64,000 bases of DNA, from NCBI RefSeq assembly GCF_020184175.1, contig NC_065532.1:11904001-11968000 (forward strand), read 5' to 3'. The position numbers and the translations under genes were made by a program. Each line of letters opens with the position of its first letter. The stretch's first letter is position 1. Positions 14,901 to 27,817 of the stretch are shown in pieces. The notes beneath the pieces are model-generated. The model ran no database searches. It saw only the letters and a program-made list of their open reading frames with translations, and was not told the origin of the DNA. This stretch comes from Aphis gossypii. Taxonomy: Eukaryota; Arthropoda; Insecta; Hemiptera; Aphididae.

Positions 14901-17900
14901 TCTCTATTATTATACACATACCTAACACTGTGTAGAGGGTTATAATTTATGTTCGAATATGAGAAGATTAAAACGTTTGATTACATATTTTAGACCTCGA
15001 AGTGATCAAAATTCCCGTAGAAAATTGAATATAAATCTTTTTAATTTTGAAACGTTTACGAATACGAATTATGCAAAAATTCGTTTGTTAATTTATTATT
15101 TTATCCTTCTACTAATTTTCCATGTTGCGAATTAAAATCTTAGAAAATAAACAGGAAATTCTTCTCGCATACATATGTATTTGGAATTTTAACCATAATT
15201 CCTTTATTTATAGTGGGTAATATTTATTTACAATAACAGATATGCAATACATGAATAATCAATAAAAATAAAAGTTATAATAAATAAATAAATTGAAAAA
15301 TAATATTAATATAATGACAGCAATAGTTCTTTAATAATTCAATAATAGTTTCAGAGATACATGATAATAGTAATTCAAGAATATAATTAGGATATAAGAA
15401 ACATGTACCTATGTGTGCTATTACAGTGTGTCTGTACATAAATAAAATAATCACGATTGCATTAATGTAATTTTGTACTTTCGGATCTCGGATCGCATAT
15501 GTTCATAATATGTTATATATGTTATACATATGTTATTCAAGTCGTATCAGCGTCTTTTCCAATTTGTATTATATTACGTCACGTTAAAAATTTAAGCTTT
15601 TAAAATTCTGTTATTATTATGGAATTCATTCGAAGTCAGAAGAACGAAAATCTGTTAAAATGAAGTGGGTTTTTTTCTCTCGTTTTTCAACTAGACTTAC
15701 TGACAATATAATATTGAGAAAAGTTAGTCTATTTAATTACATACACCATCCAATTCGTTATGCTTTACGTCTAAATCAGGATTTATTATCGATCGTAGTA
15801 TTCTACAGTAGGTATTAACTATTACTTCGAATGTTTATTTTAATATTTTTACTTTAGGAAATACCTAATATATCTGTTATACAATAGGAATTTATTCAGT
15901 GATATCACTTTGACTTAATATCATATGTTTTATTGTCAATATTATGCTTATTCCATTTTTATGTAGTTATAAATGTATTATAATTTGGCTTAACGATGAT
16001 AATTATAATATGTACTCATTATTTATTAATTAATGTACCATTATATTATACGATATAACAAGTAAGAAAAATATGTTTTGATATTGAATAATGAGTGTGT
16101 ACCAAACGAATAATACTACTAATGGTCGGGTAAACAATCGAACTAAAAAGAAAACATATAATATTATGTTTGAGCATAAACGAGGTACACCCATTAACGA
16201 CATTAAGGATTTTCCGAACTATCTCATCATATAAAATTAACTCGAAAACGTATACCGATTAACTATAGTACATATAAAACCGTTAGTGCAAGCCATAAAG
16301 TACAGTGTTTATTATTGATAGTCGTATTAGGAATAGGAATTGTGTCGATAGTATACGCTTTAATTTTGTCACATTGATTGTATACGTCATATTATATTAC
16401 ATTACGTTCGAATGATCTTCTAAAGAAAAATCCGAATCCCTATCTATACATCTCATATGCCAGACTTCCAGAGTTTCTCTACCTCGTAACAATCTGTCAG
16501 GATTTCTCAGAACATTAAGATTATATCTACCTACAATACGAATATACCTGCAAAGTCTCAGCGTTAAACTATTAAGTGTACAAATCGCTTACCAGCGGTG
16601 TTAATATTTTTATTGGAATGGTGAAATATGCAACAATACGGTATTAATCTATTCATAACGCGATTAAATTATAAATCGTAATATTTTCCGAGTTTCGTAT
16701 TGTAAGACAAAAGGGTGGTGCTGCTTTTTTTAAGCTATACCCGCGTTCCAATTTATTTTAATCGACTAATTAATTTTCGTTTGTCCAATCAATACAATCT
16801 TTTTAAAAAAAAAAAAAAGAAAAAAACAGTGTTCCTTTCAGCTAGTATTTATTTATTAATTTCGAATCGTTCAAAATCGTTGCTAATAATAATTCTTTAT
16901 TTCTGACCTATATTCTGAAACTCGGCAAAATGAAGTATTCATAAGTCGGATATTATACTGTATATAGTATATATACAAACGTAATACATATTTATTATAT
17001 TTATTTATCTAATGCTTATGGAATATATTTAGAACATAGGTATAATATGCTATTGTATTATAAAATCGTGAAATTATCATTTTATACATAATCATTATTT
17101 ACATGCATGGAGTACATTTAACATGTCAGAATTCTAAGTCATGTGTTATTTTTCTCGAACGATCATGAAACGTAATCCATAAAACATTTTCCGTTGTACT
17201 TAAATTAATCTCCAGAATCATAATGTATCACAAAACATTTCCGACAAGCACACAGAGTTGTCATTTGTGCGTCGCGTTTAATTGTATATTATGTTCGTTT
17301 TTCGCCGATTTTCAGTTATTATTCTGGTATTGTGATAGTATTTATCCGGAATGAAATTCTTATTATAGTAGCAGCGATTTCTGGAATTTGCAGTCTGCGC
17401 AAAGACTTTCGAAACCACCCAGGGCTATTCGTTAAGAACTAATAACTGTACAGATAGGTTTAATCTCGATTAACTATTATTTTTTAAGGGCATTTACTAG
17501 CTACGGAGTTATTGTTGCCGATTTCTACAGGAAAAGTTTGATTGAGAAATTGTTATCAGTACAATATTTTCACGAGACTTGCGAATCCTGCTAAACGTCA
17601 ATTGCACATTTGACAATACTTAAATATAATCCTTATTAGCAAATTGATCGCAATAGACATTTTAATAAAATAAAAGCGTAATTATATATTATATATAAAC
17701 ACCAGCGTTTTTGTTGTGCGTAAATTATTATGTCGCTGAACGCAGTTTTTGTGGATTCGTTTGGAACGAAAATAAAAGCAATAAAAAGTTAAATATCACA
17801 AATCTGATGGGCTTTCCCGTTGATGCGTCAATCGACGGTTATCGTTATAACAACCACAAAGTTGTAAGACACTCGTAGTTGTATTATACTTTTGTCGTCA

Positions 17901-20900
17901 TTGAGCTCGCAAGGATTTCGAAATAAGTTGCCCTTTATCCATTTATACACTATCCCTAACCCTCGTGCTCGATACAGAGCAGAGGTGTTGTGTGTTCGTA
18001 TAAGTGTACAACAGTAATCGATGGACAACTTCCTTATCATCGAATACTAATTTTGAACACTTTGAGAGAGATACCAAAGGGAATTTAATTCTGTTTTTTC
18101 ATTACAGCTGAAGAGCGTGTAAATTACGCCATTAAAGTTTCCATTAACGGCGGCGACGAATTCGACACACGAGATCGCATAATGAATAGTTCAAAAGACA
18201 TCGTTTGTAAGCTAATATCTCACATTCCCGTCATTATGGTAACGCTTGGCGACAAAGGGCTGTTGGTATGTATAATGTATATGGTATATTATGTAATATG
18301 TATTATATATATATATAGATTTTATGAACTCGAAACATTTACAGTCCGAAATGCTGTTGAGTTAAAAAAAAAAAAATTACGAAAAAAAAACAAAATTCTT
18401 TTGTGATAAAAATATCTAAACGATGTGTTTTTGTTTTGTGACAGTTGGCCTCGAGACAATCCGATGACACGGTTTCGCTAGTACATTATCCAGCGCAAAA
18501 AATAGAAACGCCTGTCAGTGCTTCTGGAGCCGGTGATTGGTATGTACCTATACCGCTTTATAAAAACTTACACTATTATTTTTTGCTTTTGTTTGTCCCA
18601 GAAAGTCTATGCATTTTAAAGTTATAATTATTTTTAACAATACCAATTTTTATCATGTACCTACACGAAGTTGGTATTGGTATGAAACTTATTTTTTTCT
18701 AACAATGTTTGCTACAATTAAGTTTTATCAACAAGAAAAGAAATAGTAGATTAGTAAATTTATTTTAAGGTAAAAAAAGATGATTAAATAGGTATCTTCT
18801 TATTGCTATGCTGATTTATGTGTACCTCATAATTGAGTAAGCCACAGAAATGCAATGTACCTACTTATGTGTTAAATTTAAATTCGATAATAAATCTTTG
18901 CATACGAAAAACGATTTTGAGTGAAGACGGCCTGTCAGCCTATATTACTAAATATATTTTATGATTTATTTATATTGTTATTATATTTACTTTATTCTAT
19001 TTTATTAATTTTCCCGTAAACTTTACATTTATTATACTATATTAATATTGAATTATTATAGTAGTATCTATTATTATTGCATATTATATTATTGTTATTA
19101 ACTTTTAAACAAATTAGAGACTTATTCTAGAATAATACCTACGTGTATAAATTCGTGATATAAATATGTTTGATAAAAAATCGTTAATTTACGTACGTAG
19201 AATTATCTAATTTCATTAATCTTTTTTAACTTAAAACGCATACAAAATATTTGTAGAGTTATGCTCATTTTAATTTTATAATTCCTACAATAACAACTTA
19301 TAAAAAACATGGTATAAAAAAGTTTTTCGATCCAATAAAATATTTTATACCAACAACTATTGAAATAAAAAAATCATAAATTTCGCATTGCCATTAAATG
19401 ACTAAAAAAAGTAATATAATATTTTGAAAATTGTAATATAAAAATTTGACAAAAACTCAAGTATTTACGATGGTTTGTTTTCAAATGACAATAACAAAAG
19501 TAATAAATCAATTTTGCCAAAAACTAGTTTTATGTAAAAATTTCAGATTTTTTCCTAAATTATTCATCTGTTTACCCAACTGTTAATAAAAGTGTTTAAA
19601 ATTATTAATTTATAATAAATGTTCACTTACCTACTAGAAAAGATTCAGAAATTGAAAATCAAATAAAAACATATATCATTGTAAAAACCAATACAATCAT
19701 CTAAAAAAAAAAAAAAAAAAATTGAATAGAATAGCAATAATACATATTAATTACATACAAATTGGAATATCTATTTCGAATGGGGCGTTGTATACTAACA
19801 CTTATATCTAATTAATGATAATATTTATAATTTCGTTTTCGTCTTATACTCTTATGTACAATTTAGATTTATGGTTTTGCATATTGCGGGCAAATTATGT
19901 ACCATTGGTATAATTCATAGAGCTGTTCACCATTAATATAATTCGCCCATACTCTCACTAATGTCTAATCATAATTCATAGTCTAACCGTAGCCCATAGG
20001 TTTAGTCGTTTGGGTAGTACAGATAATTGCATAAAGCGGATCAGCAAAACATTTTAACGATGATAACGTGAGCGATTTTCCGGGAATTCAATTGATGTCA
20101 ATCTATCCTTTGAATTTACAATTCGATGTTCAGCTAAATCTGCTGCAGTAGAAGTATATCATAATCATAAATTAACAAGAGTTATTATTAAACCGACCAC
20201 AAGTATACTACTTGATTTCTAAATTATTGATTTTCAGTAACTACGTAACTACTACTAATTATTTTTTTTTCTTAGTAATGATGTTGTATTCATAAAATAA
20301 TTTTTGGTTGAAAAATACTCATCATTTTTACATTTATAAATTTATTTTTTCTCGAACTATTGTGTAATGCTTTCATATTATGTAAATAAAAAAAAATAAT
20401 TTCCAAAATACATAAATTTACTGAGAAAATTACTGTTCAATGATAAAAGAATCACCTGTTTTGTATGGATGATTTCAATTTTATAATTTAAACGAAATGA
20501 TTACAAGTTCGACATTAATAGAAGTTAAACTCAACGACATGGAAACTTTCTAGTGAATTTAACTATTGTTATATTAACCAAATTTTGAAATTCAAATTTA
20601 TATCAAGGTTTGCTGGTTTTCTTTCCTAAATTAATTTATTTTTACTATTTATTGTATTAAATATGTTTTATGCTATTGTTTACATTTTATTTTAGATTTT
20701 GAATGGGATAATGAATGTATTTTCTTTTACAAAGATCTATGTGGGTGTTTTTTTGTGTGTATACAAGATGAGTAGTCAATAAAATGCTTCGATTTAAACT
20801 TTGAGGGTAGTTTCAGATAGAAAATTGGATATAGTTTGTACTTCAAAGTTCAAAGAGGTCAAATCGAAAATTCTCATTACTTTTTTTCATAACAGTTGAT

Positions 20901-23900
20901 AAAAAAATTATGAGTACGCATTAAAAATGATTGAAAATTGAATGCGAGGTTTCTAATAAGTGATTCATTTCCCAATTAAAAAATATCGAAAATATATAGC
21001 ACAATATTTTTTATAATCATTTAAATTTAGAATTTTGATGAAATTCGTCAAAATCTAGAAAATTACAAATCATTTTGTTGTTTGAAATTTATAAAAAATG
21101 TCTTGTTTTACCTACGATTTGAAAATTTAATATAAGATTCAGGTTCTTTAAACATTTTGCGACTTATATTAAAAAATATATTTATAATTTTATATATATA
21201 TTACGGGAAAGTCAAATTAATTTTTTATGACTGTTTGAATTTAAACTATTTTCGACAACGGATATTCGCCTTTATAGTTTATAATAATTTATTATTTTAT
21301 TCCAAACAATTTTTGTTTCTTATTGTTATTTGAAAACAAATAAACTAAGATATATGAAATTTTCACCGAGTATTTAAATTATCATTTTAAAAATATTTTG
21401 ATTATTTTTGAGCTATTTATAGGCATGAGAAAATTTTTGGTTTTTTTTTCTATAAGTGTAGAAATATTCAACCAATAAAAAATATTTGTAATTGAATATA
21501 AGATCCAACCTAAGTTATTTCTATATCTTCTATATTTGTTTAAAATTATTAAAAATACATAGATATAATATTTTTAAATGCATTTGAAGATAACATTTTT
21601 ACTAAATTTGTCAAACTATAAGTATTTGATACTAAACAGTTTTTGAAATCTCTATTTTTATAGCTTAAATTTGAAAATGTTATTTATAATATTTCTCATA
21701 AGCATTTCATACTGGAACTAAAATATCTAAAAATATACGAACACATATTTTTTTTTATATATATTTGAAGAAGTTCGAATTTGCACTAAATGATGTATTT
21801 TAACGATGAATAACGATGTTAATTATTTTGTTATAAATCAAAAATACTATTTGTGAGAATTTAAAACTTTTACTTGTATTAAACTAATATGAATTTTACT
21901 ATACGCAATGACATTTTTGATTTGATTTTTAAGATATTATCTACTTCTACTATTTATTATTACTGTTTTAGGATATTCACAGAAATATGTTATTAAATTT
22001 TAAGTTGTTGTGTAGTAGTTGATATGATATGGTATAAATACATACTACTTGAATAATTAAATATTAATATTATAATAAATTTGCGAAATTTTTGAAAAAA
22101 AATATTATCGATTTTCCATTATTCTAAAAATAAAATAAATTATTTTAAAAGGTACATTAAAAATACATATCATGAAATAAATTTAGTGATACAAGTCGAC
22201 AGATCGTATCATTCAGAATTTTTTTTTCGTATACAATGGTATATTATGGATTTCCAACAACAGTGTCTAACTCGACACCTAATGTACAGAAGAGAGGTAC
22301 CGCATCTTTCCTAATTTTTTCTTTTTTTCTTATGGAACTTTTTACACGGAAGCTTAATGTTCAAAGTATGTTAGATATAATCCTCAGTTTGTACAGTTAC
22401 AGTAATAAATAGTTATACAATAATTAAGGTATAATTCATTTAGGTTGCATTATAACTGAATACAATTTGCTATGATTATAGTGAATAGTGATTATTCAGA
22501 TTGAAAAAGATTTGATAACTAGTTACAAAATGTATTTAAACAATTAGGTTATGATCTATGAAATTTACATTTTACATATAGGTATTATGGTTAAAATTTT
22601 AATTTATGTTAAGTAGGTATACTATCAAATGCATGCTATGTAAATTATAATGCAGTCTTTCTTTTAAGATAAAAGAGTGACAATAAATTTTCTATTTAAA
22701 ATTATATTTATTTTTAATTTTTAAGTAGGCATAATATATAATTTAAGACACTCAATATCTTTGTGCAGAGCCATAATAACATAAGAATTTTGTTTTTTTT
22801 TTTAGTTAGTTTTTATTACTTGGTTGTATACATTTTATTTTACCGTTGAGTAAATGTGGTCATGCATAATACAATTTTTATTTTAATGCTAATTCTACTC
22901 TCAACAATTTTGGTGACTTATTTTTTTATTCATATTTTCAAAACATTTTAGTGGTTTAACCGACTTTTATAAGTTGAATTACTTTTAAAGAGACCCTGCT
23001 TCCGAAATTTCTAGTTGTACCACTGATTTATACACAAGTTCAAAAGCAGTTATGAAATATAAAAGAAATGATTTGGTGGTTGAACCAACCTTTTGAGTTA
23101 AGAATTTTTAAGTTATGAAATAAATGTCTCAAATTCTCGTGAAAATAACGTCCAAATGTATTAAGTTGCATTTTTTTTTAAATGAAGTTATAAAATAAGA
23201 TCATCTTAAACTTCTACTTTGATTCAATTCAGTCTTCTGACTAGAATATTTATTCTCCAACTGACCTTATTAATATTTTTCTATACTAATTCTTAACCTA
23301 TTTTTACTTCAACGAATATTCCAATTCTTTTTACAAGATTATATGTCGAAACGACTCGAAAGTTGAGTAGAGATTTTCTTGAAAGGTTGAAAACCGTAAT
23401 AATGTATAAGATGAATCTAAAATCAAAATCCACTAAAAAGATTTACACAGCGAACGTTAAACGGAGTATATTATCTACATCGTATAATTTAGTTTTTTTT
23501 GCTTGAAAATGCAAATTTTTCGAGTACAGAACTTGAACTTTTTATTAGAGAACATGCTTACTGTCTCCAAGGTTTAATAACAAACCAAAAATTACATTTT
23601 ATGTACTAACTTATAATGTATATATATTTTACAAAATGCCACTCAGAATCGTTTTAAAATGTGATGATTCATCATTATCAGAATGAAAGAAAATCCATGG
23701 TGTATGCATATACATAATATATTAACATGCCTTTAATAAACCTGACCAAGTGGCCCGCAAAAAATTGTGACCTACTCTGGGGCGTACCGTAAGTACCTAT
23801 CATCCGGGAACAAAGTAGGTCTGGATTTTTATAATTTTTGTTTGACATAGTTTGTATAATATGTTTTATTGACTTACCGCTATTCGCGTTGGTCCTTGCT

Positions 23901-26900
23901 TCAAACTTTAAATCGATGTGTTTAAAAACACGTCAAACGAGATAAACTTCACGCCAGTGCAGTGAAACGTGCTTTATCTGATAGTTGTGCTCGGGTCTGC
24001 GATTACGACGAGCTAAGTATATATAAGCATACATGTGTACAATATTTGAACGTTAATAATATCTTTGCGTAACTATAATGTGTTCTGCTTTCCGCCGATC
24101 TCTCCACTGAACTCACATACACTATAACGATTTTAAAGGAAATCCGTTTTATTCATTTAAACGATTTTCTAGGTAGGTACTATAGAATATTGCCACGTTA
24201 TTTTAATAAACACAATAATGAAGTCTACTATTTAGTATATTATGTATATTGTACGCAATCAGGTCGGATTCCTCCATTTCGGATAAACGAACTCATCATC
24301 TTAATTACAGACCTCAATAATAATTATTAATAATTAATAATAATTTTCAAAAAATGTGACGTAGGTATTATATTTCTAATATATTTCTAAGTAATTAAAT
24401 GGGTCAATTATTGGATACAATTTTTTTCCGAAACCATAAATCAATAAACACAGATACCTAAATGTAGAATTTTTTCAAATACATGATGAGTAGGTACCTA
24501 TTGTAATAAACTTTATATAGATTGGATTATAGAAAAAGTATAGACAATATAATTATTTTAGAATAGGTATATAATGGGAATTTAAAAACACGGAATCATC
24601 AAATAGATCGTCAGTAATGAATATTCCCCAAACGGTTGGCAGAATTTTGGTCAAATTCATTAGGTCTAGATAATGTTTAGTCCAAAAATGTTAGTCCAAT
24701 GCTATTATAATATAGTCTAAGATACTTTATTTTATAATGTTAAGGCCAGCATAAATTATAGTCTAATATATTTTTTGTCTAACCCAAGTAATCCAGAATA
24801 CTTAATTTAAAAAACTATTATTTAACCAAATTTTAATTACTATGGTTTCAAGAATATAATTCTATTGATATAGCTTTATGATTTAGAGTTAACCTAAAAA
24901 GAACAAATTATTGATTATAAAAACTATGGGTTTTGTTATCTAATTTATTCATTTAAAAAAACCATATCGGGCATTATTGGACACGTAAAAATACAGTAAA
25001 TAATTAAACTTATTAGTCATTACAAAGAACAGAACAAAATCATTGTATATCATAGACTATACTACTATGGCTCTAAGGTTTAGAACTTTGGCTTACCATG
25101 TAGGTACAACTACATAGTGATCTAAATTCTGATATAATAAACTAAATTTACAACAAACGTGTTGTACTGATATTCACTTGGTTTTATTAAGACATTGACT
25201 TATAAAATAATGTATTTATAATATATTTATAAGTACATCGATAATAAAAAATAACGGACAAAACAACATTGAACGTAACTGATTGTTAAACAAACAGAAA
25301 TTAAACCTTATGTATAAAACCAATATTCTTAAAAATCTCCATACATAATATTATAGTATCCATCAAATAATTGGAACAATAAGTTACGAAAATCAATAAA
25401 TTAAAGATAAACTTTATAAATATCAAAATATAAACGAAATTGGCATCCAAAATGCAAGAATTTATAAAACCATTAAAAATATATAAAAAAAATTTTAAAT
25501 CATCTGATATATTTAAATCTAAAAATAGTTGTAATAGTTATTATTGATTCATGTATTTTATAGTTATTTATTTGGTAAATAATTCTATTTGATACATGTG
25601 CTTAATTCTTATACTTCACGCTTAAGATAAAATTTAAATACGTTTTATGATAGAACAAATTATAATTATAAGTAGGTAGTTACAATGGATAATTGCAAGA
25701 GAAAAACTAGAAAACAAACAAGCGGTAAAACTGTCTATTTATACATTTTCATAATGTTCATTAAAAAGTTCTTTCGTTTATGATTACAGACTTTTGTTTA
25801 AAATTAGTATATTAACTAACTTTAGGTATTTGCAACTTATTAAATATGCAGTTCAAATCGCCTCGTGCGACGATATTATATAATTACTAATTATTAATAG
25901 ATTAATTAATGTTATTTAAATCATTCTATATGTCGAAATTCTTTTTAATTAACTATGGAAATATTGTAAAAATAAATTATTTGAAGTAGGTAAAAGTAGA
26001 TTTATAATAGTAATTATTAGTTTTGTGATATTTTACTTCTGCAGAGAGTAATTTTCATTAATTAAAACTATGTATTTTTCTTGACGATAAAATTGTTTAA
26101 CGCCACTTATTTTAAACCAAAAAATGAAATGAATTGGAATTTAATGCATAATTTATTAGACAGAGCGCTGAGAACGATGTTTTTCTATTCTTAATATAAA
26201 TTATAACTGACAAATCCATATTTATAATATATTAATATGAATAAAGTCACAAAACTTTTTACACACCAAATTATTCACCACTATCATTTAGGTAAATTAT
26301 AATTTCAAATTATAGCTAAAAATCAAATTAGGCATTAAAAATTAATGAAATATTTTGAAAATTTCAAAAAAATATTTTAAAAATTGAAAAACTGTGAAAA
26401 ATATAAAAAAAAAGTTCTACTTCAGAGTATTTGCTACATGATTCATATTATGTACTTGAAATTCATTTTTTTTTAGAAGCGAAAAAACCCTTAGTACGAA
26501 CATCTGGCTCTATTAAATTTATTAACATACACGTTATAATATTTCTTGGCAAAACTTATTTTTTACATAAATATTTATTCCTCGGAATCGTTATCGATTT
26601 TTTTTTAAAGTATAATTTCAATGAAGAATATAATTTGAGTATATTATTTTGTATTTTTGCACCAACGATCTACCTAAATAGATTGGATTTGATCAATTAG
26701 ATTTAAAAGTGAATTCGGTTTCTCTAAACTTGTTTAAAATTATAGAAATAAGAGGTAGGTACATTATATTATTTCAAAATACATTAACTCAACGTGTTTG
26801 TACAAATCTCGGTCTAAAACAATCAGTCTATGTAATTATTTTTACTGGGGATTTTTTTTATGATAAGCATATTATTTTAACCGGCTCATATATATCGAAC

Positions 26901-27777
26901 GCGAGTTAATATTAATTAACTTGAGTGGTATAGGGGAGGAGAAAGTATCCACCGTTATAGGATTTTGGATGGCGGTGGCTGTGCAGCAGCAGTTTAAGGT
27001 ATCTGCAATAAAAACTAGCAGCGTTGCAAATCGCAAGCTTTTTATGGACGGGAACACTCTCTGGAGCTCTGGCTGTATTGAATTATACAGTCATTTATAC
27101 TCTGCTGGTAGTCGGTGAGGGGGAATCGAATTTACCGCCTGAAAAAACTTTTCCGGTATCCAATTCTCGTCGTGGACTGCCCCATCGTATACGATGGATA
27201 TTGTGCTTTTTCTGGTATAGAATGACTGCGGAATTCACAAAGCGGGTGGTTCGCGGAGCGAAGAGATGATGTAAGAAAAAAAGTTAATTGAAAAAAAAAT
27301 GCTCGTAAGTGAAAACGCCAGTTTACACCAAAAGCTCCTCCGGGAAAACTATTCTTATTATTACGGTGTGTGTGTGTGTGTGTGTTTGTGTATCTTTTTC
27401 TGTATAGAAGGAGGAGATTTCATAGCAGTGCATATATTGTTTTATTCGATTTTTTCACTTGTCAAAAGATACACATATCATATACGTCCTGCATACTCCT
27501 ACGTGACAGCTAAACAATGTAATACCTTTTATTCCTGAGGGCATTCTTCCTGATCGAATTTGCTCGTCATTACTACGATGTAGAAACGTATTGCAAGAAC
27601 GCTTCAATTATTTTGTGACCACTGTAAAAAACATAAACAAATTTTTGAAAATTTTATTTTTGACACAAATATTTTTTGAAATCGAACAGAGATTTCAGTT
27701 ATATACAATAACGTACAAATTAAATCTGTTGACCACGATGTGAGACGGAGTTTTCAAATCTTTGGAGATGCTACACA

Positions 27778-27817
<40 letters not shown>

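Noticed and set aside
18445..18627. Read-through frame after the GAGD motif
   Set aside because: A GTATGT donor at 18540 and the in-frame continuation at 60775 show this is intron; kept only as a possible retained-intron form.
18900..18945. Stretch resembling a common aphid interspersed repeat (AACGATTTTGAGTGAAGACG)
   Set aside because: Borders could not be set from this sequence alone and the recognition rests on memory, so no element is claimed.
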